DNA from: Clostridiales bacterium
Lineage (GTDB): Bacteria; Bacteroidota; Bacteroidia; Bacteroidales; Muribaculaceae
Assembly (NCBI GenBank): GCA_023666645.1
Contig: JAMPBP010000001.1
Span: forward strand, 293,103-357,102
Direction of reading: 5' to 3'
Length of the DNA stretch: 64,000 bases
The first letter of the stretch is position 1; each line of letters starts with the position of its first letter. The position numbers were made by a program, and so were the translations under genes. The notes under the pieces are model-generated. The model saw only the letters and a program-made list of their open reading frames with translations, ran no database searches and was not told the origin of the DNA. Shown piece after piece: positions 9,559 to 18,523 of the stretch.

Positions 9559-11292
9559 ATGGAAAAGAACTACGACAATATCATTCAAGAACGCGCGGTC
9601 CATGTATTTCAGTTCATGTCGACAAGAGTCATGCCCGATGAGCTCTCACTCATAATGGAAGCATTTGAACTCGCCCGCAAAGCCCATGCCCACCAGAAAC
9701 GCAAAACCGGAGAGCCCTATATACTCCACCCCATAGCTGTCGCCACAATCGTCGCCAAGGAGATGATGCTCGGTACCAACCCCGTGTGTGCCGCCTTCCT
9801 CCATGATGTTGTCGAAGACACCGACTACACTATCGACGACATCAGGCAACGCTTCGGCGACGACATCGCGTTCCTTGTCAAAGTTGTCACCAAGAAACCC
9901 ACCCACGATTATGAATACTCCAAGCAGCTCGACAACTACCGGCAGATTCTGATTTCAGTACAATATGACATACGCGCTGTCCTCGTCAAACTCGCCGACC
10001 GCCTCCACAACATGCGCACCCTCGCCTCCATGAAGCCCGAGAAACAGATGAAAATCGCTGGCGAGACCGACTATTTCTATGCCCCACTTGCCAACCGTCT
10101 CGGACTCTACAACATCAAGACCGAACTCGAGAACCTATCCTTCAAATTCCGTTGCCCTGACGAGTACAAAGAACTTGCCCTCCTCATTGCCCGGCACGTA
10201 GAAGCCAACCGCGAGAATCTCAACACATTTAAGGAACAGATTGAAGGGACTATCGTCTCAGCCGGCATCAAGGCCAAAGTCTCCGTCGACTTTCGGCGCC
10301 CATTCAGCCTATGGCGCAAAATGAAAAAATATGACGATGACTTCTCCCATCTCAAATACCGACATTTCCTCGAAGTGGTTTTTGCCGACAACCAGTCACA
10401 CTTGACCGAGAAAGAGATGGCAATGAAAATCTACTGCATTCTTACCGACCGCTTCAAGGAGAAACACGGAGGCATGAGCAACTACATCGACTCACCAAAA
10501 GAGAACGGCTACCAAAGCATACACGTCAAGCTATTGCCCGACTTCGGTCGATGGCAGGAAGTCCACATAAGCAGCGAGCGCATGACCCGCCAGTCACAGT
10601 TTGGCTGCGTGGCCGAGCGCACCGAAGAAAACCTCGAGCGGTGGATAGCCAAATTTCGCCGGGTGCTCCACGACGTGATCAATTCCAGCAATCACGACGC
10701 CCGCTACATGGACGATATCATAACCACATTCTACAACGACGACATCCAGGTATTCACCCCCAGAGGCGAGAAGATAATCCTCCCGCAGAACTCCACCGCC
10801 CTCGACTTCGCCTACGAAGTGCACACCCACCTTGGCGACCATGCCAAATATGCACGCATCAACGGACGCCTCGAACCCATCACCGCCCCACTGAGGCGCG
10901 GCGATGTCATTCATATATTCACCCATCCCGATATACACCCCGCCGATGATTGGGAACAATATGCCCACACTTACAAGTCTCACCGCGCAATACGCCGTTA
11001 CCGCGAGACACAGCCACACCCCACCTATTGTCGATGCCTCGAGTGCAATCCTATTCCCGGAGAGGAAGTCATAGGCATACGCAACTCCGACCGCACAGCC
11101 CCGGTCACCATACACCGCCGCGACTGCCGCAAAGCCATCTCCATGGCCTCCTCATATGGCGACGACGTAGTGTCGGTCGACTTCACACCCACCGACGCCC
11201 TATATCCCATCACTCTCAGAGTGAGGGCCGTCGACCGTCACCACCTCTTCATCGACCTCACCGACTGTATCACCAACACCCTCAACCTCTAA
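9559..11292 (+). CDS. RelA/SpoT-family protein, ACT domain cut by stop codon
   Basis: A (p)ppGpp-metabolising RSH protein, 577 residues as read. The HD hydrolase domain looks intact: HPIA at 57, HDVVED (82-87), LADRLHNMRT near 145. The synthetase-like domain keeps ENGYQSIH (315-322) but reads FSHLKYRHFLEVVF (262-275) where active synthetases have the Mg-binding Asp and an Arg of the D-x-x-A-x-R segment, so I predict it is mainly a hydrolase. A TGS domain (395-455) and a zinc-finger/helical segment with CRCLEC follow. The ACT domain starts near 551 and stops after 27 residues at TAA 11290-11292; its remainder continues in the same frame. Confidence 0.9.
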   Translation: MEKNYDNIIQERAVHVFQFMSTRVMPDELSLIMEAFELARKAHAHQKRKTGEPYILHPIAVATIVAKEMMLGTNPVCAAFLHDVVEDTDYTIDDIRQRFGDDIAFLVKVVTKKPTHDYEYSKQLDNYRQILISVQYDIRAVLVKLADRLHNMRTLASMKPEKQMKIAGETDYFYAPLANRLGLYNIKTELENLSFKFRCPDEYKELALLIARHVEANRENLNTFKEQIEGTIVSAGIKAKVSVDFRRPFSLWRKMKKYDDDFSHLKYRHFLEVVFADNQSHLTEKEMAMKIYCILTDRFKEKHGGMSNYIDSPKENGYQSIHVKLLPDFGRWQEVHISSERMTRQSQFGCVAERTEENLERWIAKFRRVLHDVINSSNHDARYMDDIITTFYNDDIQVFTPRGEKIILPQNSTALDFAYEVHTHLGDHAKYARINGRLEPITAPLRRGDVIHIFTHPDIHPADDWEQYAHTYKSHRAIRRYRETQPHPTYCRCLECNPIPGEEVIGIRNSDRTAPVTIHRRDCRKAISMASSYGDDVVSVDFTPTDALYPITLRVRAVDRHHLFIDLTDCITNTLNL

Positions 11293-11448
11293 ATGGAATC
11301 GTTCAACACCAGGACATGTCACAACATCGTCACCTGCGACATACGTTTTGGTGTCCACTCATACCAGGAACTCAAGACCATCATCAACCACATCTCAGTA
11401 ATCGACGGAGTAGACGAAGTAAAGCGCCTGCGCGACAACGACCAATAG
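11293..11448 (+). pseudogene. In-frame remainder of the RSH ACT domain
   Basis: Directly after the TAA at 11290-11292 the same frame continues with ATG and 51 codons to TAG at 11446. The peptide (MESFNTRTCHNIVTCDIRFGV at its start, then HSYQELKTIINH and IDGVDEVKRLR) is exactly what should finish the interrupted ACT domain. Changing the TAA to TCA, one base, would restore a protein of about 629 residues. The TAAATG junction would allow termination-reinitiation, so this may be a separate translated ACT half, a broken tail, or a sequencing error. No frameshift is needed. Confidence 0.8.
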
Positions 11449-11478
11449 TTCTACTAAACGATATAACATTTAGGCTCA

Positions 11479-12222
11479 ATGCATGAGATTTTTTTGCTGT
11501 TCGTTATTATTAGTGCGGTGGGCTTCCTTCTTTGGAGACACCACAAAGATACGCAGTTACTTGAAACCGTGACTTCTCGCAATCGAGGCGAATGGTCAGA
11601 GAGGAAGACCGTTCTCAAATTACTAAAGATGGGGATTGACCACCGAGCAATTTTCCATGATTGCTATATCCGCAAATCCAACGGTACTTATACGCAAGTC
11701 GATTTAATAGTGGCAACCAGTCAAGGGCTACTTGCTTTTGAAATAAAGGATTATAGCGGTTGGATATTCGGCCACTTCCGACAGAAATATTGGACGCAGG
11801 TTCTTGCATACGGAAAAGAGAAACATCGTTTTTACAATCCGATTATGCAGAATAACGGACACATTCAAGCCATTCGCGACAATTTACCATGTAATCCGCA
11901 TATTCCCATCTATTCTATAATTGTATTCTTTGGAAGTAGCACATTAAAGGATGTAACCATTGCATCCGATAATGACTTTCTTATTTACCCGAATGAAATT
12001 CAGCACACTGTTCATAGCATAATGTCTCGACCGGTAGCTAATTTCGGTAATAAATATGAAATCATGGATGTACTGACCGAGGCTGTCACCAATGGGACAA
12101 ATCCATCCATTGTTTCTGCCCAAATGATCTCGGCATCAAAAGCTGGAAGAAACAGGCCTCAATCCTCTTATTACTATTCATTCAATCTGTTCGCGATACT
12201 TCGGCGTTTTGGACGATTTTAA
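11479..12222 (+). CDS. NERD-domain nuclease-related protein
   Basis: A 247-residue protein with one N-terminal membrane segment (3-20) and a NERD domain over about 30-150. The restriction-like core can be traced: GEWSERKTVLKLL, then YTQVDLIVATSQGLLAFEIKDY, which provides the D...E-x-K pattern of the PD-(D/E)XK fold. NERD proteins are suspected to act on DNA, but no partner is known and none is visible here. Codon use is clearly more AT-rich than in the RSH and beta-galactosidase genes on either side, which suggests independent acquisition. No mobile-element remnant or repeat marks its edges. Confidence 0.8.
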   Translation: MHEIFLLFVIISAVGFLLWRHHKDTQLLETVTSRNRGEWSERKTVLKLLKMGIDHRAIFHDCYIRKSNGTYTQVDLIVATSQGLLAFEIKDYSGWIFGHFRQKYWTQVLAYGKEKHRFYNPIMQNNGHIQAIRDNLPCNPHIPIYSIIVFFGSSTLKDVTIASDNDFLIYPNEIQHTVHSIMSRPVANFGNKYEIMDVLTEAVTNGTNPSIVSAQMISASKAGRNRPQSSYYYSFNLFAILRRFGRF

Positions 12223-12271
12223 CTGTATAGATGGATTTCTGTGTTTTGGCTCCGCCGGTGAAACCAGATCG

Positions 12272-12302
12272 TTGAAAAGTCCAAATAATTTTCCTATATT
12301 TG
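12272..12302 (+). promoter_or_regulatory. Predicted promoter of the GH2 gene
   Basis: TTG at 12272-12274 and TATATTTG at 12295-12302 are 20 bases apart, fitting the Bacteroidetes consensus. Transcription would start near 12309, leaving a leader of about 20 bases before the ATG at 12331. Confidence 0.7.
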
Positions 12303-12330
12303 TGGTACTTAACACTTTTTCCTTTTTTAT

Positions 12331-15300
12331 ATGGCTCGACTTTCTTCGTTTGTTGTTTCTATGCTTGTTTTCTTGACAGTAGGAGTTGCTCCACTTGAGG
12401 CGGTTGCCGAGTGTCAGGTGCTTGATGGCTTTTCATTCGGTCGGCAGGAGAGGCCTAAGGGCGATGAGTGGCAGCGACCTTCGATGCTGGGGCTCAACAA
12501 GGAGTTGCCTCATGCCTGGTTCTTCAGTTTTGAGAATATCGACCAGGCCCGCAAGGTGCTTCCCGAACATAGCGGCTACTACATGTCGCTCGACGGTGAC
12601 TGGAAGTTCAGGTGGTCTCCCTCTCCTGAGGAGCGACCAGAGGGATTCTATGCCGTGGAGTATGACGACTCGCAATGGGACACCATGCTGGTACCCTCCA
12701 ACTGGAATATCGAAGGAATCGCTGCCGACGGAACCCTTCGCTATGGCAAACCTATATATGTGAACCAGAAAGTTATTTTTCAGCACCGGGTAGCAGTCGA
12801 TGACTGGCGCGGTGGTGTGATGAGAACACCGCCTACTTCCTGGACAACATTCACCCACCGCAATGAGGTAGGCGCTTATCGCCGCTCCTTCTCTATGCCA
12901 CATAGCTGGAAGGGGCGCGAGGTATATATCAATTTTGACGGTGTTGACTCATTTTTCTATTTGTGGATAAATGGTCAATATGTCGGTTTCAGCAAGAACT
13001 CGCGCAATGCAGCACGATTCAACATAACCCCTTATCTCGTTGAGGGTATGAACAATATTGCCGTCGAGGTTTACCGCAACAGCGACGGGTCGATGCTCGA
13101 GGCTCAGGACATGTTCAGACTGCCCGGAATATTCAGGTCGGTGTCGCTCACCTCCAAACCTACAGTCCAGATCAGCGACCTGGTGGCAATTCCCGATCTT
13201 ACCAATGATTATAACGATGGCGCGTTATACATCACTTCTTCGATAAAAAACATGTCACGTCATCACCACGACGGCTTGAAGATGGACTATCGGCTTTATG
13301 CCTGCGGGCTCTATAGCGATGACAACAGGCCGGTAGGGTGCACTATCACCCAGCCGGCCCCGGTGGATATTGCCCGTGGGCATGAATTGGAAATCACCGA
13401 CACAATCAGGATAGATGCCCCTCGCAAGTGGAGTGCCGAGGAGCCATGGCGATATGTCCTCGTGGCCAGGCTCACCGACTCTGATGGTGATGTCATTGAG
13501 ACAATATCGACTTATGTAGGATTCAGAAAAATCGAAATACGCGATACCGAGGCTGCCGATGATGAATTCCGGCAGAAGGGACGCTACTATTATCTGAATG
13601 GCAAGTGCATAAAGTTCAAGGGTGTGAACCGCCACGAAACAATGCCCGACCGCGGTCATGCCGTGACCCGCGACAACATGGAGAAGGAGGTGATGCTCAT
13701 GAAACGTGCCAACATAAACCATGTGCGCAATTGTCACTACCCCGACAATCCCTATTGGTACTATCTGGCCGACAAGTATGGACTCTATCTTGAAGATGAA
13801 GCCAACCTCGAGTCACACGAATACTACTATGGAGCAGCCTCATTGTCACATGTGAAGGAATTTGAGGCGGCCCATGTGGCTCGCAATATGGAGATGGTCC
13901 ATTCCACCGTCAACCATCCATCGGTGGTGATATGGTCTCTCGGCAACGAGGGAGGTCCGGGCAAAAACTTTGAATCGGCCTATCATGCAGTCAAGCAGTT
14001 TGACTCCTCACGCCCCGTGCAATATGAGCGCAACAACGACATTGTCGACTTAGGCTCCAACCAATATCCCTCGATAAAGTGGGTACGCGAGGCTGCTACC
14101 GGCAATCTCGACATCAAGTATCCATTCCACATTTCAGAATATGCCCACTCCATGGGCAACGCTCTGGGCGGACTTGCTGACTACTGGGAAGCCATCGAGA
14201 GCAGCAATCATGTCATGGGCGGTGCCATATGGGACTGGGTCGACCAGTCGCTCTACAACTACACTCCCGGTGGCACACGCTATCTCGCCTATGGGGGCGA
14301 CTTTGGCGATTACCCCAACGATGGTCAGTTTGTGATGAATGGTATCATGTTTGGCGACCTCACGCCCAAGCCTCAATACTATGAAGTGAAAAAAGTGTAT
14401 CAGAATGCAGGTGTAAGAGCTCTCGACATGACCCGTGGAAAAATCGAAATTTTCAACAAAAACTATTTTGTGCCACTCAAGGATTACACCATGACATGGA
14501 GCCTGCTGGCCGATGGCGAGGTTGTTGACAGCGGAGTAATCACTCCGGCATCAGAATCGATATGCGGCCCTCGAAAGAACGCCACGTTCACCATCCCCTA
14601 CGACTACAGTAATCTCGATGAGGATAAAGAATACTTCGTCAACATTGACTTCAGGCTCGCTTGTAACCGCCCGTGGGCAACCAAAGGATATGTACAGATG
14701 TCCCAGCAACTTCCAGTTAAAGCTGGACGTGTAAAGTTACCCCTCATGTCCACAGACCCTCCATACATCAGCACCGACAGTCTGACAACCACAGTTGAGG
14801 GACACCGATTCAAGGCAGTATTTGACATGTCCAAGGGAACACTCCACACTCTAAATTATGCTGGAAATGAAATTATCATTCCTGGTCAAGGCCCAGTAAT
14901 CGACATGTTCAGAGCATATATCAATAACGACACCTGGATTGCCGACCGTTGGTTTGAAATGGGTCTCTACAACTTGAAGCATAAGGTTATCGACAAAGGA
15001 AGCAGCCTCGACAGCCTCGGTCGCCTTGTACTCACATTTGATATCCAATCGCAAGGTATACGTAGTGGCAAGATGATTGGCGGAAACGGCAACTCATGTG
15101 GAATATACAGCATTGACGAGACCGAGTCAAAGCCCAGTGGACCCGATGATTTTGCCCTGTATACCCATCAGGAATGGACCGTGGCAGCCAACGGCGTCAT
15201 AGGGCTGAAAGCGTTCATCACGAGCAACGACACCACATGCACACTCCCCCGTCTCGGCTATGTCATGCGACTGCCAGGCGACATGAACAAGATGAGGTAC

Positions 15301-15723
15301 TACGGTCGCGGACCGGTCGAGAACTACAGTGACCGTAAAACCTCACAACCCATAGCACTCTGCACAACTACTGTCAATGACAATTTCACCAACTATACGC
15401 GACCTCAGAGTAATGGCAATCACGAAGAGGTAAGATGGGTGGAGCTGGGCAATGACAACATCTCCGTACGTTTCACTGCACTCAATCCAATGGCCATGAC
15501 AGCCCTACCCTATAGTGAGATGGAACTGTTCCATGCCGACCACCCTCACAAGCTACCCCAGAGCCACTCTACAGTGTTGCACCTCGACTATGGAGTCACT
15601 GGACTTGGGGGAGCGAGCTGCGGTCAAGGCGGCCCCCTGCAGCATCAACGGGTATTGACCGACCAACCTATCGAGTTTTCATTCATCATTGCCCCTGGAG
15701 GTGCTTTGGCACCGGCTCACTGA
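12331..15723 (+). CDS. GH2 beta-galactosidase (LacZ-type)
   Basis: Large exported glycoside hydrolase of 1130 residues. A signal peptide covers about 1-26. The jelly-roll sugar-binding domain (about 75-270), immunoglobulin-like domain, TIM barrel (about 400-700) and C-terminal beta-galactosidase small-chain domain (about 825-1120) follow in LacZ order. The acid/base is E540 in SLGNEGG and the nucleophile is E603 in ISEYAHSMGN; the IWDWVDQ segment of the barrel is present. It releases terminal beta-linked galactose, probably in the periplasm from imported host or plant glycans. It has its own promoter and ends just before a convergent AraC regulator gene. Confidence 0.93.
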   Translation: MARLSSFVVSMLVFLTVGVAPLEAVAECQVLDGFSFGRQERPKGDEWQRPSMLGLNKELPHAWFFSFENIDQARKVLPEHSGYYMSLDGDWKFRWSPSPEERPEGFYAVEYDDSQWDTMLVPSNWNIEGIAADGTLRYGKPIYVNQKVIFQHRVAVDDWRGGVMRTPPTSWTTFTHRNEVGAYRRSFSMPHSWKGREVYINFDGVDSFFYLWINGQYVGFSKNSRNAARFNITPYLVEGMNNIAVEVYRNSDGSMLEAQDMFRLPGIFRSVSLTSKPTVQISDLVAIPDLTNDYNDGALYITSSIKNMSRHHHDGLKMDYRLYACGLYSDDNRPVGCTITQPAPVDIARGHELEITDTIRIDAPRKWSAEEPWRYVLVARLTDSDGDVIETISTYVGFRKIEIRDTEAADDEFRQKGRYYYLNGKCIKFKGVNRHETMPDRGHAVTRDNMEKEVMLMKRANINHVRNCHYPDNPYWYYLADKYGLYLEDEANLESHEYYYGAASLSHVKEFEAAHVARNMEMVHSTVNHPSVVIWSLGNEGGPGKNFESAYHAVKQFDSSRPVQYERNNDIVDLGSNQYPSIKWVREAATGNLDIKYPFHISEYAHSMGNALGGLADYWEAIESSNHVMGGAIWDWVDQSLYNYTPGGTRYLAYGGDFGDYPNDGQFVMNGIMFGDLTPKPQYYEVKKVYQNAGVRALDMTRGKIEIFNKNYFVPLKDYTMTWSLLADGEVVDSGVITPASESICGPRKNATFTIPYDYSNLDEDKEYFVNIDFRLACNRPWATKGYVQMSQQLPVKAGRVKLPLMSTDPPYISTDSLTTTVEGHRFKAVFDMSKGTLHTLNYAGNEIIIPGQGPVIDMFRAYINNDTWIADRWFEMGLYNLKHKVIDKGSSLDSLGRLVLTFDIQSQGIRSGKMIGGNGNSCGIYSIDETESKPSGPDDFALYTHQEWTVAANGVIGLKAFITSNDTTCTLPRLGYVMRLPGDMNKMRYYGRGPVENYSDRKTSQPIALCTTTVNDNFTNYTRPQSNGNHEEVRWVELGNDNISVRFTALNPMAMTALPYSEMELFHADHPHKLPQSHSTVLHLDYGVTGLGGASCGQGGPLQHQRVLTDQPIEFSFIIAPGGALAPAH

Positions 15724-15747
15724 GAAACGAGCCGCTGTCGGTAGTGC

Positions 15748-16629
15748 TCATGAATTGAATGAGTCCCGGTATTGCTGAGGTGTCAGACTTTCATTTTTTC
15801 TAAAAATACGAGAGAAATATGAAGGATCATCATAACCCACTTTGGCTGCTACCCGGTTAATAGGCATCGCGTCAGTTGCCAACCGCACTTTCGCCCTTTT
15901 CATACGGGCATTGATTACATATTGGCGTGGAGTTAATCCAAGCCTGTTTCGGAATAATTTCAGGAAATGGTCGGTCGACAGGCATGCTACCCTCGCGACT
16001 TCATCTATCGAAAAATCTTCATAGATGTGAGAATTCAGGAACTCAAGAGCCATGCGCAACCGTTTGTCGGAAACTTCATATTTAGGAGTAGCATATTTTA
16101 TAAATTTAGATAGGATTTGGAGTAGAATTCCTGCTGAAAAGAGCCGTTCGTCAAGAGGTCTTTCACGACTCGTCTTCACAGCTTCCATCAATGTGCGGTT
16201 ATTGTCGTAGACCGATGGATTGGCGTCAGGAAGACGCATGTGTTGATTGCGGCACCAGAGCGTGTGAAACAATTTGAGATCATCATCAGAGGCTTCAATT
16301 TCCACCGGAACGTTGAATGAATCTAAGAGATTCTCACCCCAAGGCAATTCCTCAAGCATGTGGATATAATAATGGTTGAACACACCTACATTAGCATTGG
16401 AATGGGTGGACATGGCAGGGACGGCATACATGTGGCCGGGTGAAAGGGAGTACCTCTTCTCTCCAATGGTCAAGACAGCACTTCCATCCGTTACGTAATA
16501 TATACGCGTGAAGGGACTGCACACGTTATTGTAGTTCCAGTGCCCGTTCTCTTCGGCATAACCTATATTCAGAAGAATGAGATTAGCCGGAGAATATGTG
16601 GCCTTAGAAAATTCAGGAAGGACTTTCAT
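15748..16629 (-). CDS. AraC-family transcriptional regulator
   Basis: A 293-residue regulator: an N-terminal cupin-like ligand-sensing domain (about 20-120, containing YSLSPGHMYAVPAMSTHSN) and a C-terminal double helix-turn-helix (about 190-288) with DFSIDEVARVACLSTDHF and VAAKVGYDDPSYFSRIFRK. It lies between the GH2 gene, which converges on it, and the GH29 gene, which diverges from it across a 153-base region holding a perfect dyad. It therefore probably controls the fucosidase gene, perhaps itself, and possibly the island. The ligand, probably a mono- or disaccharide, is not known. Confidence 0.93.
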   Translation of the reverse strand: MKVLPEFSKATYSPANLILLNIGYAEENGHWNYNNVCSPFTRIYYVTDGSAVLTIGEKRYSLSPGHMYAVPAMSTHSNANVGVFNHYYIHMLEELPWGENLLDSFNVPVEIEASDDDLKLFHTLWCRNQHMRLPDANPSVYDNNRTLMEAVKTSRERPLDERLFSAGILLQILSKFIKYATPKYEVSDKRLRMALEFLNSHIYEDFSIDEVARVACLSTDHFLKLFRNRLGLTPRQYVINARMKRAKVRLATDAMPINRVAAKVGYDDPSYFSRIFRKNESLTPQQYRDSFNS

Positions 16630-16660
16630 AATGGTATATTGCCAATTGATGTTGTGATTG

Positions 16661-16668
16661 CAAATATA
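16661..16668 (-). promoter_or_regulatory. Possible -7 element of the AraC gene
   Basis: On the minus strand this reads TATATTTG, a good match to TAnnTTTG, about 30 bases upstream of the regulator's start at 16629. No convincing -33 element sits at the expected distance, so the promoter may be weak or activator-dependent. Confidence 0.45.
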
Positions 16669-16671
16669 ATT

Positions 16672-16689
16672 ACAAAATCTCGATTTTGT
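16672..16689. promoter_or_regulatory. Perfect 8-2-8 palindrome between araC-type and GH29 genes
   Basis: ACAAAATC, two bases, GATTTTGT form an 18-base dyad. It covers the spacer just upstream of the regulator's -7 element and lies about 25 bases upstream of the fucosidase -33 region. That position suits an operator that represses the regulator and affects the fucosidase gene. AraC proteins usually bind direct repeats, so the binding protein could be another regulator. Confidence 0.5.
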
Positions 16690-16713
16690 GCTACTGATAA
16701 GGCGATTTTAGCC

Positions 16714-16744
16714 TTTTACATTTATTATTTTAGCTTTAACTTTG
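16714..16744 (+). promoter_or_regulatory. Predicted promoter of the GH29 gene
   Basis: TTTT at 16714-16717 and TAACTTTG at 16737-16744 are 19 bases apart. The start would be near 16751, about 30 bases before the ATG at 16783. This location supports the downstream ATG rather than the longer open frame reaching to 16540. Confidence 0.65.
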
Positions 16745-16782
16745 TGCTTGAAAAAAAACGTAGCAATAACCTAAATATCGCA

Positions 16783-18177
16783 ATGAAAAAGTTTTCTATC
16801 AGCTTCGTGGTCATGTTGACCATGTTAATTTCGGGATTCTCCAGCAGCTCGGCGAAATCACTTCATGAGCTGCAGCAGGATTTTGTTGACCTTAAGTTTG
16901 GTCTCTTTGTACATTTTGGCATGGGGACATATCTTGATAACGATTGGGCCGACCCCGATGCCCCTCTTTCTCTTTTCAACCCAACCAAACTTGACTGCAA
17001 CCAATGGATCAAGGGTGCAAAGAGCGCAAACATGAATTTTGTGTGCATGTCGGTGAAACACCACAACGGTTTCTGTCTGTGGGACAGCAAGACCACCGAT
17101 TATACAGCTGTCAACAGCGCCGTACACCGTGACGTGGTTAAGGAACTGACCGATGCGCTCCAGAAAGAAAACATGAAAGTGATGTTCCATTTCTCAATCC
17201 TCGACCTTCACGAGAAGATATTGCCCAACCGCATACATCCCTACCATATCGACTTCATCAAAAATCAATTGCGAGAACTTCTCACCAACTACGGCCCTGT
17301 GACAGCTTTGATGATTGACGGATGGGACGCCCCCTGGTCAAGAATCTCATATGATGATATAAGCTTCGATGAAATCTATAAATTCTGCAAATCCATTCAG
17401 CCCGACTGCCTCGTGATGGACCTTAACGGAGCGAAGTATCCCGCCGAGGGACTGTTCTATTCCGACATAAAGACCTACGAGCAGGGAGCTGGCCAGAGAA
17501 TACAGAGCGACACAAGTTTCCTACCCTCCATGGCATGCTATCAACTTCAGGACACTTGGTTCTGGAAATCCTATTTTCCTGACAAGGAGACAAGAAGTCC
17601 CGAGACGCTCGTCAACAACAACCTCGTCCCCATGAACAAGGTAGGATGTACATTCATCTTGAACGCAGCACCCAACACCGACGGGCTCATCGATGACAAT
17701 GCCATGGCTTCTCTGAAAAAAATTGGTAAGATATGGCGTAACACCGGTCACGAAGCCAATGTCGCCGAGACCGGACATCCAATCACCGCCTCCAATATCG
17801 CCAAGGGTTGTCACGTAACTGGTTCTTGGTCCTTCGATATGGGTATCCACGACCTTGTCACCGACGATGACTTTGGCTCGGCATGGTATAGCAATCCGGC
17901 CGTCAAAGAGCCCTGGATTTCAGTCGAACTCGGAGAAACCCAACCCCTGAACATGGTTGTGATAACCTGCCATAAAGACAGCCGTCTCGACAAATACAGC
18001 ATTGAATACCGTACAGGTGGTGAATGGAAAACACTGTTTGATGGAAACGCTCCTACCGACCGCCGTGTCAAGACCCATCGCTTTGACCGCGTATATGCCG
18101 ACGCTGTAAGACTAAGAACAACCGCTAACGACAAACCCCTCATCATAAACGAAATAGGAGTATACAACGAGGAGTGA
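16783..18177 (+). CDS. GH29 alpha-L-fucosidase
   Basis: Exported glycosidase of 464 residues. A signal peptide covers 1-24. The GH29 barrel starts at FVDLKFGLFVHFGMGTY and contains SVKHHNGFCLWDS; the likely nucleophile is D179 in ALMIDGWDAPW, the position of the family's catalytic Asp. The C-terminal 115 residues form a discoidin-like (F5/8 type C) beta-sandwich with WISVELGETQPLNMVVI. It would remove alpha-linked fucose from glycans in the periplasm. The frame is open to 16540 but that would overlap the divergent regulator gene; the ATG at 16783 follows a good promoter and gives the signal peptide. Confidence 0.92.
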   Translation: MKKFSISFVVMLTMLISGFSSSSAKSLHELQQDFVDLKFGLFVHFGMGTYLDNDWADPDAPLSLFNPTKLDCNQWIKGAKSANMNFVCMSVKHHNGFCLWDSKTTDYTAVNSAVHRDVVKELTDALQKENMKVMFHFSILDLHEKILPNRIHPYHIDFIKNQLRELLTNYGPVTALMIDGWDAPWSRISYDDISFDEIYKFCKSIQPDCLVMDLNGAKYPAEGLFYSDIKTYEQGAGQRIQSDTSFLPSMACYQLQDTWFWKSYFPDKETRSPETLVNNNLVPMNKVGCTFILNAAPNTDGLIDDNAMASLKKIGKIWRNTGHEANVAETGHPITASNIAKGCHVTGSWSFDMGIHDLVTDDDFGSAWYSNPAVKEPWISVELGETQPLNMVVITCHKDSRLDKYSIEYRTGGEWKTLFDGNAPTDRRVKTHRFDRVYADAVRLRTTANDKPLIINEIGVYNEE

Positions 18178-18201
18178 CCATCCCCCTCGCCAACCCATAT
18201 A

Positions 18202-18260
18202 GGCATAAGAGGCCTCTGCAACGCATACTGTTATACAAACAGACGCGCGGCAGGGGCCTC
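18202..18260 (+). repeat. Stem-loop repeat copy A
   Basis: Begins with GGCATAAGAGGCC (18202-18214). GAGGCCTCTGC (18209-18219) pairs with GCAGGGGCCTC (18250-18260) over 11 base pairs including one U-G, and CGC/GCG extends the stem after a short internal mismatch. The loop contains ACAAACAG. A close relative lies at 20597-20653. It follows the fucosidase gene and may terminate its transcript, although no U-tract follows. Confidence 0.75.
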
Positions 18261-18441
18261 GCTATATTACAATTGTCAGAGCCTGATTAAAACCGGCAAA
18301 ACGATATACCCGGATATATAATTAAAAACAATACATTTTCCATGAATCATTAAACAGAGAAGTTCGAGAATATGACATAAAAAAGCAATAATAATACTCC
18401 ACTTTTCTTGGTTAAATAATTTCTTAAATTAAAATTCTATA

Positions 18442-18449
18442 TATCTTTG
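18442..18449 (+). promoter_or_regulatory. Predicted -7 element of the ribokinase gene
   Basis: TATCTTTG matches the Bacteroidetes -7 consensus. A -33 element is poor (TT-rich at about 18419-18424). The leader before the ATG at 18524 would be about 65 bases. Confidence 0.5.
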
Positions 18450-18523
18450 CGCAAAACTTAGAACTTCATAACAACTTCAAACGTGAGAGACATAATAAAA
18501 AATGCTCACTAAAAACAAATACG

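Larger units (their letters stand above)
18178..18523. other. 346-base intergenic region
   Basis: This gap holds the first copy of the stem-loop element (18202-18260), an AT-rich stretch, and the -7 element of the ribokinase gene. I see no small gene or RNA gene in it. Confidence 0.6.

Noticed and set aside
16540..16782. Upstream extension of the fucosidase frame
   Set aside because: It overlaps the divergent regulator gene and the promoter region; the signal peptide begins at 16783.
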